From Pseudomonadota bacterium (GTDB lineage Bacteria > Pseudomonadota > Gammaproteobacteria > Burkholderiales > Casimicrobiaceae): a DNA stretch of 64,000 nucleotides. The stretch is from positions 30,672 to 94,671 of the forward strand of contig JAFEDG010000001.1 in NCBI GenBank assembly GCA_018241745.1, read 5' to 3'. Below the pieces are notes generated by a model. The model was not told the origin of the DNA, ran no database searches, and saw only the letters and a list, made by a program, of their open reading frames with translations. Below are positions 25,474 to 36,848 of this stretch, in pieces. Position 1 is the first letter of the stretch. Each line of letters opens with the position of its first letter. The translations under genes were made by a program, and so were the position numbers.

Positions 25474-28400
25474 TCAGCCCAGCGTCATCAGCGTGGCGTT
25501 GCCGCCCGCGGCTGCCGTGTTGACGCTGGTCGAGCGCTCCACGAACAGCGCATCGAGTACCGCACCCGGCGCGTCGTCGTGCGTGCGCCGCACGCTGACG
25601 ATCGGGCCGGCGCGCCGTGCGACCGCACGCGTCACGTCGGCCACGGCGTCGTCGCTGCCGTGGACCAGCACCACGTCGAAGGCGACCGCGTCGTCGCGCC
25701 AGTCGGCGGCCAGCGAAATCGCGTCGCGGACTGCTTCCGGCAAGCTCTTGCGCAACGCCGCATTGGACGTCGTCGCGGGCCAGACGGCGCGCGTGCCGGC
25801 CGCCAGTACGGCGGCGAGCTGCGCGAGGCGCGCGCCGTCGTCGTCGGCGAGGCATAGCGCCGCCATGCGTGCGTGCAATGCGTACGTGTTGCGCTCGCCG
25901 GTGGGACCGGCCAGCACGCGCGCCCGTGACGACGGTCGCGCACGCCGTGCGGCGTCGCATGCCGCGGCGAGCCGCGCGTCGCCGATTGCGCCCGCGTAAG
26001 CCGCCAACGCGGTGAGCGCCGGTGGGACGTCGTCGTGGCTCGCCGCTGGCGCGGCCGCGGATCCCGGCAGCCCGCGGTCGAGCGCACCGCGCAGCGCATC
26101 CTGCGGTCTGGCCGACAACAGCCGCGGGAGGTAGAGCGGGCCGCCGGCCTTCGGACCGGTGCCCGACAAGCCCTCGCCGCCGAATGGCTGCACGGCGACG
26201 ACGGCGCCGACGATGTTGCGATTGACGTACAGGTTGCCGACCGTCGCCGCGGCGTCGACACGCGCGATCGTCTCGTCGATGCGCGTGTGCAGGCCCATCG
26301 TAAGGCCGTAACCGGTGGCGGCGATGGCCGCGAGCAGTGCGTCCAGCTCGTGGCGCGCATAGCGGACGACGTGCAGCACCGGCCCGAACACCTCGTGCGT
26401 CAACTCGTCGACGGACTCGATCTCGATCAGCGTCGGCGCGACGAACGTGCCGCGGTCGAGCACGCCCGGCGCATGCCGGCCGTAAGTCGCGACGCGGCGG
26501 CCGCGCGCGCGCATCGCGTCGACGTGACGCTCGATGCCAGCCTTGGCCTCTGCGTCGATGACGGGGCCGACGTCGGTGACGAGTTCCGACGGCACGCCGA
26601 TGCGAAGCTCGGCCATCGCGCCTCGCAACATCTCGAGCACGCGATCCGCGACGTCGTCCTGCACGCACAACAGGCGCAGCGCGGAGCAGCGCTGGCCCGC
26701 GCTGTCGAACGCCGACGTGAGCGCGTCGGCCACCACCTGCTCCGCCAGCGCCGAGGAGTCGACGATCATCGCGTTCTGGCCCCCGGTTTCGGCGATCAGC
26801 GGGATCGGTGCGCCGGAAGGACCGAGGCGGCCGGCCAGCGAGCGCTGCAGCAGCCGCGCGACCTCGGTGGAGCCGGTGAACATCACACCCTGGACGCGGT
26901 TGTCGGCGACCAGTGCGGCGCCGACGACCGCGCCGTCGCCGGGCAGCAGTTGCAGCGCGGCACGCGGGATGCCGGCGGCGTGCAAGGCGCGCACGGCCGC
27001 CGCGGCCGTGAGCGGCGTCTGCTCGGCGGGCTTCGCGAGCACCGTGTTGCCGGCTGCGAGCGCAGCTGCCACCTGGCCGGTGAAGATCGCGAGCGGAAAA
27101 TTCCACGGGCTGATGCAGACGACGGGACCGAGCGGGCGATGCGTGGCGGCGTCGAAATCGCGCGCGACCGTTTCCGCGTAGTAGCGCAGGAAGTCCACCG
27201 CCTCGCGCACCTCCGCGACACCGTTGGCGAACGTCTTGCCGGCCTCGCGCGCCATCAGGCTGGCGAGCGGCGCGATGTCGGCCTGCAACGCGTCCGCGGC
27301 GCGCAGCAGCGCGGCGGCACGCGTGGCGGGCGCCGTGACGGCCCACGCCGGCGCGAACGCCGCTGCGGCCGCAAGCGCCGCGTCCACGTCCGTCACGCCG
27401 GCGTTGCGCACGTAGCCGACCACGTCACGCGAGTCGGCCGGATTGCGCACGGGCTCGCCGGGGTCGTCAGCGCTCGATGCAGGCGCCGCCAGCAGCGGCT
27501 CGGCGTTGTGGACAGCAGCGCGGCTCCGCACGAACACGGCGTCGAGCGCCGCCAGCGTCGCCTCGTTCGCGAGGTCGAGCCCTTGCGAGTTGACGCGCGA
27601 CGGCGCGTACAGCGCGGACGGCTGCGGGATCGCCGGATGCGGCAGACCCAGCGCGCCTTCGTCCGCGGCCATCCGCTCGACGCTCGCGACCGGATCCTCG
27701 ACCAGCGTGGCGATGGGCACCGTCGCGTCCGCGATCCGATGCACGAACGACGTGTTGGCACCATTCTCGAGCAGCCGTCGCACGAGGTAGGCGAGCAGTG
27801 TCTCGTGCGTGCCCACCGGCGCATAGATGCGGCAGGGGCGATCGAGCTTGCCTTCGCTCGCCGGTCCCACGACCTGCTCGTACAGCGGCTCGCCCATGCC
27901 GTGAAGGCACTGGAATTCGTATTGCCCCGGCGCCCAGGCGCTGGGATCGGCCAGCGTGTAGATCGCCGCCATCGTATGTGCGTTGTGGGTGGCGAACTGC
28001 GGGTACACGGCATCTGGCGCCGCGAGCAGCTTGCGCGCGCAGGCGAGGTAGGCGACGTCCGTATAGACCTTGCGCGTGTAGACGGGAAAGCCGTCCTGGC
28101 CGTCGACCTGAGCGCGCTTGATCTCGCTGTCCCAGTACGCGCCCTTGACGAGGCGGATCATCAGCCGGTGGCCGCTGCGCCGCGCAAGGTCGATCACCGC
28201 GTCGATCACGTAAGGGCAGCGCTTCTGGTAGGCCTGGATCACGAAGCCGATGCCGTTCCAGCCGGCCAGTGCAGGCTCGAAGCAGAGTCGCTCGAGCAGG
28301 TCCAGCGACAGTTCCAGCCGGTCGGCTTCCTCCGCGTCGATGTTGAGGCCGATGTCGTAGCGCCGCGCGAGTGCCGTGAGGTCGCGCACGACCGGGTAGA

Positions 28401-29235
28401 GCTCGTCCATCACGCGCTCGTATTGCGCGCGGCTGTAGCGCGGATGCAAGGCCGACAGCTTGATCGAAATGCCGGGTCCGGCGTAGACGCCGCGGCCGGC
28501 GGATGCCTTGCCGATGGCGTGGATCGCGTCCTCGTAGGCACGGCGGTAGTGGTCCGCATCGGCGGCCGTCATCGCGGCCTCGCCGAGCATGTCGTACGAA
28601 TAGCGGAAGCCGCGTGCCTCGTAATCGCGCGCGTGGTCGAGCGCGTCGGCGATCGTCTCGCCGGTGACGAACTGCTCGCCCATCATCCGCATGCCCATGT
28701 CGACGGCCTTGCGGATCAGCGGCTCGCCGCCGCGCGCGATGAGGCGCGTCAGCACCGTCGACAGCGTGTCCTCGCTGTGCGACGCGACGAGCTTGCCGGT
28801 CAGGAACAGTCCCCACGTCGCGGCGTTGACGAACAGCGACGGGCTGCGGCCCGCGTGCTGCTGCCACTGGCCACGCGCGATCTTGTCGCGGATCAGCGCA
28901 TCGCGCGTGGCGGCGTCCGGGATGCGCAGCAGCGCTTCCGCGAGGCACATCAGCGCGATGCCTTCCTGCGACGACAGCGCGTATTCCTGCAGCAGGCTCT
29001 GCACGAGGCCCGAGCGGCCAGGGGCGGCATCGCGCTCGCGCAGTCGTTGCGCCAGCGTGGTCGCGAGGGCCGTGGCGGCGGCCGACTGCGCCGCCGGCGT
29101 GCGCGCCTCGGCGAGCCGCGCGGCCACCGCGTCGGGCTCGGGCATCCGCGTGGCATCGCTGATCCGCTGGCGCAGTGCCGTCGCGGCGGCGGGACCAGGT
29201 GCGAAGCGGGAGGCGGCGGGCGGCGTAGGGTCCAT
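25474..29235 (-). CDS. putA: bifunctional proline dehydrogenase / P5C dehydrogenase (type B PutA)
   Basis: PutA oxidises proline to glutamate. From ATG 29235 it is 1253 residues. The proline dehydrogenase barrel spans about 180-490 (RLMIRLVKGAYWDSEIKRAQ). The aldehyde dehydrogenase domain spans about 580-1030, with CISPWNFPLAIF near 710 and catalytic Cys in SAGQRCSALRL near 850. A C-terminal extension of about 220 residues follows. There is no N-terminal ribbon-helix-helix, so this is not a self-repressing PutA. That fits the divergent Lrp-type regulator. The frame runs further upstream through the regulator gene; that part is a shadow. Confidence 0.95.
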   Translation of the reverse strand: MDPTPPAASRFAPGPAAATALRQRISDATRMPEPDAVAARLAEARTPAAQSAAATALATTLAQRLRERDAAPGRSGLVQSLLQEYALSSQEGIALMCLAEALLRIPDAATRDALIRDKIARGQWQQHAGRSPSLFVNAATWGLFLTGKLVASHSEDTLSTVLTRLIARGGEPLIRKAVDMGMRMMGEQFVTGETIADALDHARDYEARGFRYSYDMLGEAAMTAADADHYRRAYEDAIHAIGKASAGRGVYAGPGISIKLSALHPRYSRAQYERVMDELYPVVRDLTALARRYDIGLNIDAEEADRLELSLDLLERLCFEPALAGWNGIGFVIQAYQKRCPYVIDAVIDLARRSGHRLMIRLVKGAYWDSEIKRAQVDGQDGFPVYTRKVYTDVAYLACARKLLAAPDAVYPQFATHNAHTMAAIYTLADPSAWAPGQYEFQCLHGMGEPLYEQVVGPASEGKLDRPCRIYAPVGTHETLLAYLVRRLLENGANTSFVHRIADATVPIATLVEDPVASVERMAADEGALGLPHPAIPQPSALYAPSRVNSQGLDLANEATLAALDAVFVRSRAAVHNAEPLLAAPASSADDPGEPVRNPADSRDVVGYVRNAGVTDVDAALAAAAAFAPAWAVTAPATRAAALLRAADALQADIAPLASLMAREAGKTFANGVAEVREAVDFLRYYAETVARDFDAATHRPLGPVVCISPWNFPLAIFTGQVAAALAAGNTVLAKPAEQTPLTAAAAVRALHAAGIPRAALQLLPGDGAVVGAALVADNRVQGVMFTGSTEVARLLQRSLAGRLGPSGAPIPLIAETGGQNAMIVDSSALAEQVVADALTSAFDSAGQRCSALRLLCVQDDVADRVLEMLRGAMAELRIGVPSELVTDVGPVIDAEAKAGIERHVDAMRARGRRVATYGRHAPGVLDRGTFVAPTLIEIESVDELTHEVFGPVLHVVRYARHELDALLAAIAATGYGLTMGLHTRIDETIARVDAAATVGNLYVNRNIVGAVVAVQPFGGEGLSGTGPKAGGPLYLPRLLSARPQDALRGALDRGLPGSAAAPAASHDDVPPALTALAAYAGAIGDARLAAACDAARRARPSSRARVLAGPTGERNTYALHARMAALCLADDDGARLAQLAAVLAAGTRAVWPATTSNAALRKSLPEAVRDAISLAADWRDDAVAFDVVLVHGSDDAVADVTRAVARRAGPIVSVRRTHDDAPGAVLDALFVERSTSVNTAAAGGNATLMTLG

Positions 29236-29283
29236 GGCGCTGGCGTGATTCAGGAATTCGCTATGATCGCCAAAGTTCGACTG

Positions 29284-29311
29284 ATTTAATGACTGAAATT
29301 GGGTTGCTTCA

Positions 29312-29312
<1 letters not shown>
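29284..29312 (-). promoter_or_regulatory. predicted putA promoter
   Basis: On the minus strand TTGAAG (29312-29307) and TTAAAT (29289-29284) are separated by exactly 17 bp. Initiation near 29277 would leave a leader of about 42 nt. The region is AT-rich for this genome and contains GACTGA twice, 12 bp apart (29279 and 29291), possible contact points for the divergent Lrp-type regulator. The -35 covers the first base of that regulator's start codon. Confidence 0.45.
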
Positions 29313-31931
<2,619 letters not shown>

Positions 31932-31935
31932 CGCG

Positions 31936-32769
31936 ATGGAACGCGTCGAGCAGCACGCGAGCTGCGGCGGCCGCCAGGAGGTGTGGAAGCACGCCTCGTC
32001 GGCGCTCGGCTGCGACATGAAGTTCGGCGTGTACCTGCCCGCGCAGGCGCTGCGCGGCGAGCGTTGCCCGGTGCTCTACTGGCTGTCGGGGCTCACGTGC
32101 ACCGAGCAGAACTTCGTCACGAAGGCCGGCGCACAGGCGCATGCGGCGGCGCATGGCGTAATCGTCGTCGCGCCTGACACGAGCCCGCGCGGCAAGGCCG
32201 TCGCCGACGACGACGCGTGGGACCTGGGGCAGGGCGCGAGCTTCTACGTCAACGCGACGCAGGCGCCGTGGGCCGCGCACTACCGGATGCAGGACTACAT
32301 TGCCGGCGAGCTGCCGGCGCTCGTCGAGCGGCACTTCGCGGCTACTGACGCGCGCGGGATCTGCGGACACTCGATGGGCGGGCACGGCGCACTCGTCACC
32401 GCGCTGCGCCATCCTGGTCGCTATCGCAGCGTGTCGGCGTTCTCGCCGATCGTCGCGCCGTCGTCGGTGCCATGGGGCCGGAAGGCATTTACCGCGTATT
32501 TGGGCCCGGATGAAGAAATGTGGAGCGCCTGGGACGCCACGGCGCTCATCGCCTCGGCACGCGAACGGCTACCGATCCTCGTCGACCAGGGCGACGCCGA
32601 CGAATTCCTCGCCACCCAGTTGCAGCCCGAGCGGCTGCGCGACGCATGTGCCGCCGCGGGACATCCGTTGACGCTGCGGATGCAGCCGGGTTACGACCAC
32701 AGCTATTACTTCATCGCGACGTTCCTCGGCGATCATTTCGCGCATCACGCTCGCCACGCCTCGCGCTAG
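31936..32769 (+). CDS. fghA: S-formylglutathione hydrolase
   Basis: This 277-residue esterase-D-type alpha/beta hydrolase splits S-formylglutathione to formate and glutathione. The oxyanion region is YWLSGLTCTEQNF. The catalytic triad is visible as Ser in GHSMGGHGA, Asp in DQGDADEFL, and His in YDHSYYF. Length matches the family. The 4-nt gap after frmA places both formaldehyde steps in one transcript. Confidence 0.95.
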   Translation: MERVEQHASCGGRQEVWKHASSALGCDMKFGVYLPAQALRGERCPVLYWLSGLTCTEQNFVTKAGAQAHAAAHGVIVVAPDTSPRGKAVADDDAWDLGQGASFYVNATQAPWAAHYRMQDYIAGELPALVERHFAATDARGICGHSMGGHGALVTALRHPGRYRSVSAFSPIVAPSSVPWGRKAFTAYLGPDEEMWSAWDATALIASARERLPILVDQGDADEFLATQLQPERLRDACAAAGHPLTLRMQPGYDHSYYFIATFLGDHFAHHARHASR

Positions 32770-32772
32770 AGT
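32767..32772 (+). promoter_or_regulatory. -10-like element overlapping the fghA stop
   Basis: TAGAGT begins with the fghA TAG stop and ends 6 nt before ATG 32779. If used, transcription would begin at the next gene's start codon. A GAGTGG in the same place could instead serve as a weak Shine-Dalgarno, so this is uncertain. Confidence 0.3.
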
Positions 32773-32778
32773 GGCGGC

Positions 32779-33870
32779 ATGCGCGTGCTCGTGCTTGGGG
32801 GTGCCGGAAATTTCGGTGCGCGTATCGTGCGCGCGCTGGCCGGGGACGCCGGTATCGACGTCATCAGCGCGGGGCGCCGCGGGGCGCATGTCGCAGGGGC
32901 CGGACATGTGCGCACGATGGCGCTCGACATCGCGGATGCGGATTTCCGGCAGCGTCTCCAGGACATTTCGCCCAACGTCGTCATTTCCTGCGTCGGTCCG
33001 TTCCAGGGGCAAGGCTATGCGGTGGCCCGCGCCTGCATTGCGTGTGGGATCCACTACGTCGATCTTGCCGACGGCCGCGCTTTCGTGACGGGGTTTGCGC
33101 GGGCGCTGGATGCGCCAGCACGCGACGCGGGTGTCGCGTGCGTTACCGGCGCGAGCACACTACCCGCGTTGTCCGCCGCGGTCGTCGATGCGCTGGCGCA
33201 AGCACCCGCTGGCATCGAGGCCATTGAAACCGTCATCGCGCCGGGTCAGCGGGCACCGCGTGGAGAGGCAACGCTGGCTGCGGTGTTCGGGTACCTGGGA
33301 CGACGCTTCGACGTTTGGCGCGAGAGCCGCTGGCAATCCAGCTGGGGATGGATGGACCTCCGGTCCGTCGAGGTAGCCCAAACGCGGCGCTGGGCCGCCG
33401 CGTGCGACGTCCCGGATTTGGCCCTCTTCCCGCAGCGCTACGCGTCGGTATCGACGGTGACCTTCGATGCGGCATTGGAGTTCAAGGTGCAGCATGTTGC
33501 CTTGTGGATGCTTGCCGCCCTGCGGCGCTGCGGCCTGGCGCTGCCGGTGGCGGGGGTCGCCATCTCCCTCGACCGCTGGGCTCCGCTGTTCGATCGTTGG
33601 GCGGGCGACCTCGGAGGAATGGCCATTGCGGTGACGGTGCGCGTTCCCGATGGCCGACGGTTGCGTCGCGTATGGCAACTCGTGACACCTGCGCGTGCCG
33701 GACCGGAAATCCCATGCTTCGCTGCGGTCTTGCTGGTGAAACGCATGGCGCGCGGCGAAGTGCTCGCGACCGGCGCCTACCCTTGCATGGGGCAGCTCAC
33801 GCTGTCTGATTTCGCGCCGATGTTTGCGATGTGGGGGATGTCGACACGCATCGACGAGGCGCCGGTATGA
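32779..33870 (+). CDS. saccharopine-dehydrogenase-like NAD(P)-binding protein
   Basis: The 363-residue protein opens with a Rossmann nucleotide-binding motif (MRVLVLGGAGNFGARIVRAL). It continues with a saccharopine dehydrogenase-type N-terminal half: DIADADFRQRLQDISPNVVISCVGPF, and GIHYVDLADGRAFVTGF. The C-terminal half is less conserved and hydrophobic in places (MLAALRRCGLALPVAGVAI). The reaction is unknown; members of this group are often annotated only as oxidoreductases. Its TGA overlaps the ATG of a DUF2269 membrane protein, so the two probably act together. Confidence 0.75.
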   Translation: MRVLVLGGAGNFGARIVRALAGDAGIDVISAGRRGAHVAGAGHVRTMALDIADADFRQRLQDISPNVVISCVGPFQGQGYAVARACIACGIHYVDLADGRAFVTGFARALDAPARDAGVACVTGASTLPALSAAVVDALAQAPAGIEAIETVIAPGQRAPRGEATLAAVFGYLGRRFDVWRESRWQSSWGWMDLRSVEVAQTRRWAAACDVPDLALFPQRYASVSTVTFDAALEFKVQHVALWMLAALRRCGLALPVAGVAISLDRWAPLFDRWAGDLGGMAIAVTVRVPDGRRLRRVWQLVTPARAGPEIPCFAAVLLVKRMARGEVLATGAYPCMGQLTLSDFAPMFAMWGMSTRIDEAPV

Positions 33871-34337
33871 CCCTCTGGCTGGTACTCAAGTGGGTTCACG
33901 TGGTGTCCGCCACCGTGCTGATGGGGACAGGCGCGGGTATCGCGTTCTTCTTCATCCGCGCAGTGCGCACGCAGGACGCGCGCGTGATCGCCGCGGTAGC
34001 ACGGGATGTTGTGCTGGCCGACACGGTGTTCACGGCCGTGGCCGTCGTCGTGCAGCCGCTGACTGGCATCGCGCTTGCGCGCGTGGCCGGCGTGCCACTC
34101 ACGACAGCGTGGATCGCGCTTTCACTTGGGCTGTATGCGCTGGTTGGCGCGTGTTGGCTGCCCGTCGTGTGGTTGCAGGTCAGGATGCGAGATATCGCCA
34201 CTATTGCCGCGCGCGAGGGCATGCCGCTGCCACCGACATTCAACGTGATGGTGCGCATCTGGAGCGCGCTCGGAGTTCCGGCCTTCGCCGGCGTGCTGCT
34301 GATCCTTTGGCTGATGGTGGCGAAGCCCGCGCTCTAG
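33867..34337 (+). CDS. DUF2269 family membrane protein
   Basis: This 156-residue integral membrane protein has four helices. It opens MTLWLVLKWVHVVSATVLMGTGAGIAFFFIRA, the DUF2269 signature, with a conserved His in helix 1. Function is unknown. ATG 33867 overlaps the upstream stop (ATGA), and upstream in-frame codons only repeat the neighbour's DNA. Its stop shares the tetranucleotide CTAG with the convergent tag gene. The pairing with a saccharopine-dehydrogenase-like protein suggests a membrane partner for that oxidoreductase (inference). Confidence 0.8.
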   Translation: MTLWLVLKWVHVVSATVLMGTGAGIAFFFIRAVRTQDARVIAAVARDVVLADTVFTAVAVVVQPLTGIALARVAGVPLTTAWIALSLGLYALVGACWLPVVWLQVRMRDIATIAAREGMPLPPTFNVMVRIWSALGVPAFAGVLLILWLMVAKPAL

Positions 34338-34900
34338 CGTTTGCGCGCGGCCCGGAAGCACGGCGCGCGATGGTCGTCGACCATGCCGACCGCCTGCATC
34401 CACGCGTACACGATCGTCGGCCCGACGAACTTGAATCCACGCGCCTTCAGCTCGCGCGACACGCGCTCCGACAGTGGCGTCTGCGCCGGGATCTTCCCGG
34501 TCGTGCGCAACGGCTTGCCGTCGACGAAGGCCCAGCAGAACTTCGCGAAGTCCTCGCCTGCCTTCTGCATCGCCAGGTAGGCTTTCGCGTTGCCGATCAC
34601 GGCCTCGATCTTGGCGCGCGAGCGGACGATGCCAGCGTCGCCGAGCAGGCGCTCGACGTCGCGCTCGGTGAAGCGCGCGACCTTGGCCGGCTCGAAGCCC
34701 TTGAACGCCTTGCGGAACGCGTCGCGCTTGTGGAGGATCGTGCGCCACGACAGTCCGGCCTGGAAGCCGTCCAGCATCAGCTTTTCCCACAGCGCGCGGG
34801 CGTCGTATTCGGGCACGCCCCACTCGTCGTCGTGGTAGGCACCCATCCGCTCGTCGCCGTCGGCCCATGCGCAGCGCGCGCGTCCTATGTTCCTGGTCAT
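34334..34900 (-). CDS. tag: DNA-3-methyladenine glycosylase I
   Basis: Tag removes 3-methyladenine from alkylated DNA. The 188 residues carry the signature RCAWADGDERMGAYHDDEWG near the N-terminus and LDGFQAGLSWRTILHKRDAF. The zinc-binding C-terminus HRAPCF follows, with the N-terminal Cys and His completing the site. The ATG is at 34900. Its stop overlaps that of the convergent DUF2269 gene through a shared CTAG. It stands 8 nt downstream of the Sel1-repeat gene. Confidence 0.93.
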   Translation of the reverse strand: MTRNIGRARCAWADGDERMGAYHDDEWGVPEYDARALWEKLMLDGFQAGLSWRTILHKRDAFRKAFKGFEPAKVARFTERDVERLLGDAGIVRSRAKIEAVIGNAKAYLAMQKAGEDFAKFCWAFVDGKPLRTTGKIPAQTPLSERVSRELKARGFKFVGPTIVYAWMQAVGMVDDHRAPCFRAARKR

Positions 34901-34908
34901 CGTGCCCG

Positions 34909-36123
34909 CTAGTTGCAGGTAAGCCCTGCCGCGGCATCCTTCGCGGGCAGGACGAGATCGAAATCGAGCGCGAGCGTCGTCGACCCGCGCGCGGCGGTGA
35001 TGCGGCCGGCAAGCACGCCGCCGGGCCGCAATTCGCCGGACAGCTTCTCGACCTTGAAATCCTTGGGCTCGAGCGACCACTGCACGCCGGCCAGCGGTGA
35101 CTTCGCGTGATTGGTGTTGAGGTCTATCGTCCTCACGGCCGCGGGATTGGCGATCGTCTTGCCCCCGCCCGGACAGAACATGACCTGCACGAGCGTGCGC
35201 TGCTTGCCGCCAGGATCGGCCTTGGCATAGGACGAGAGCTGGAAGCCGTCGACGTCCTCGGGGCTGAGCGGCGCTTCGTTGAACCAGATGTCGACGCTGT
35301 GCTGGTCGCCCATCATCGCGATCGCGCAATGGGTTGCCGTAAACGGCTGGCCGCCGAGCTTGCCGCTCGCGGCGCAGGAATCCTTGTGCGGAGGCCCGGC
35401 GGCGGCCGTCGGGACGCCGGCAATCACGGTCGGCATCGGCTGGCCCGGCTTCCACGCGTCCGCGGCGGCCTGCGCCGCCTGCCGCTGCGCCGGCGGCAAC
35501 GCCTTGCCGACGTCGTCGCGATACGCCGCGGCATCCTTGTACCCGTTGCGTGCGGCGACGGCGTAGTTGGCATAGGCGAGTACCGGGTTCGCCGCGACGC
35601 CTTCGCCGTTCTGGTAGGCGACGCCCAGCTTGAATTGGGCGTTGGGCTCGCCTTGTTGCGCGGCCTTGCGCCACCAGCCGACCGCCTGCGCGTTGTCGAG
35701 GGGCACGCCGGTGCCCTTGGCGTACATCAGGCCGAGGTTGTACTGCGCCGTCGCGTTGCCGAGGTCCGCTGCGCGATCGAACCACGTCGCGGCCAGCTTG
35801 TCGTTCTTGGGCACGCCGTCGCCCAGCGCGTAGATGACGCCGAGCTCCTGCTGCGCATCGGCATGGCCCTGGTTCCCTGCCTTCGTGTACCAGGCAATCG
35901 CCTGCGCCATGTCCTTCGGGTAACCGGCACCGAACTCGTACATGCGGCCGATCCGGTATTGCGCTTCGGCGTCGCCCTTCTCTGCGAGCGGACGCAGCTC
36001 CTTGGCTGCGGTCGCGTAGTCGCGCTTGCGCAGCGCGTCGAGGCCATCACTGAGGCTCGCGTGGGCCGGCATGGCCAGCGACCCGCACAGGATCAACAGC
36101 GTGGCGATTCGTAACGATGGCAT
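34909..36123 (-). CDS. secreted Sel1-repeat (SLR) protein
   Basis: The 404-residue product has a signal peptide (MPSLRIATLLILCGSLAMPAHA, cleavage about 22). Four Sel1-like repeats follow (about 40-190), each with the AQY/F-LG-Y--G-GV pattern, for example AEAQYRIGRMYEFGAG and ATAQYNLGLMYAKGTGV. A C-terminal domain of about 180 residues follows that I do not recognise, with Cys residues at CAASG, HCAIAM, MFCPGG and the final LTCN. SLR proteins act as periplasmic scaffolds. AGGAGCG directly precedes the ATG at 36123. Confidence 0.8.
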   Translation of the reverse strand: MPSLRIATLLILCGSLAMPAHASLSDGLDALRKRDYATAAKELRPLAEKGDAEAQYRIGRMYEFGAGYPKDMAQAIAWYTKAGNQGHADAQQELGVIYALGDGVPKNDKLAATWFDRAADLGNATAQYNLGLMYAKGTGVPLDNAQAVGWWRKAAQQGEPNAQFKLGVAYQNGEGVAANPVLAYANYAVAARNGYKDAAAYRDDVGKALPPAQRQAAQAAADAWKPGQPMPTVIAGVPTAAAGPPHKDSCAASGKLGGQPFTATHCAIAMMGDQHSVDIWFNEAPLSPEDVDGFQLSSYAKADPGGKQRTLVQVMFCPGGGKTIANPAAVRTIDLNTNHAKSPLAGVQWSLEPKDFKVEKLSGELRPGGVLAGRITAARGSTTLALDFDLVLPAKDAAAGLTCN

Positions 36124-36188
36124 CGCTCCTCCCCGGGCATGCTGCGACGTGCGCATCATCGTACGCCTTTGGTCCGCGAGGCAGGCGG

Positions 36189-36194
36189 TATGCT
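36189..36194 (+). promoter_or_regulatory. -10-like element directly upstream of the AllA-like gene
   Basis: TATGCT ends 6 nt before ATG 36201. No Shine-Dalgarno lies in between, so a leaderless message is possible. The -35 region is weak (TTTGGT at 36168-36173 is 15 bp away). Confidence 0.3.
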
Positions 36195-36200
36195 TGCACC

Positions 36201-36848
36201 ATGCCTCCCGCGCCCGACTACCTCAATCCCGCCGTTCCCGCCAACCTGCGCCGCGTCCGCATGCCCGTCGTGGATGCCACCGACGACACCCTGCGTGGCT
36301 ATGGCCGCCTGGTCGAGGATCGCGCGCAATGCAACGTCGAGATCACGCGCTGGCCTGCGCGCGGCTGGCGTCCCGTCGACGAGGATTCGGGCGACGAGGG
36401 CGGCACGACCGAAGGCGTCTTCGTGAGCGAATGGAAGGGCGACATCCTGTACGGCCGCAACGAGGCCGTCGACGGCCACTACATCCTCGCGTATGCCGAC
36501 GAGCCCACGACAGCCGACGAGATGCATGCGCGGCCGCCTGCGCGGATGCTGCTGTGGCATTGCAACTACCACCCGGACGGCGGGCAGCTGTTCTTTCCGA
36601 TCGAGCGCGCGCCGTTCATGGTGCCGCTCGCGTTGCCGGGCGACGACGTCAAGCCCGAGGACTTCGTGTGCTTCCGCTTCGACGGCTCGCGTGGGCTCTA
36701 CATCCACGCCAACATCTGGCACGAAGGGGTGTTCACGTGTCGCGGCACGCAGCGGTTCTACGACCGCCAGGGCGCAGTGCACGCGCGCGTGTCGGTGGAT
36801 TTCCCGCGCGAGTTCGGGTGCCTGCTCGAGGCGCCGCTCGCGGCCTAG
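36201..36848 (+). CDS. ureidoglycolate lyase (AllA)-like protein
   Basis: The 215-residue protein resembles the cupin-like ureidoglycolate lyase family in its C-terminal two thirds. Segments include CNYHPDGGQLFFPIERAPFMVPLALPGD, GLYIHANIWHEGVF, and RVSVDFPREFGC. The family splits ureidoglycolate to glyoxylate and urea in purine breakdown. It is about 50 residues longer than E. coli AllA, with an N-terminal extension (MPPAPDYLNPAVPANLRRVRMPVVDATDD). No other allantoin gene is nearby, so the substrate may differ. Its stop shares CTAG with the convergent pirin gene. Confidence 0.65.
   Translation: MPPAPDYLNPAVPANLRRVRMPVVDATDDTLRGYGRLVEDRAQCNVEITRWPARGWRPVDEDSGDEGGTTEGVFVSEWKGDILYGRNEAVDGHYILAYADEPTTADEMHARPPARMLLWHCNYHPDGGQLFFPIERAPFMVPLALPGDDVKPEDFVCFRFDGSRGLYIHANIWHEGVFTCRGTQRFYDRQGAVHARVSVDFPREFGCLLEAPLAA

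Noticed and set aside
26035..29289. 1084-codon plus-strand frame opposite putA
   Set aside because: Same reasoning: PutA motifs are intact on the minus strand, and the plus-strand product is Arg/Gly/His-rich filler.
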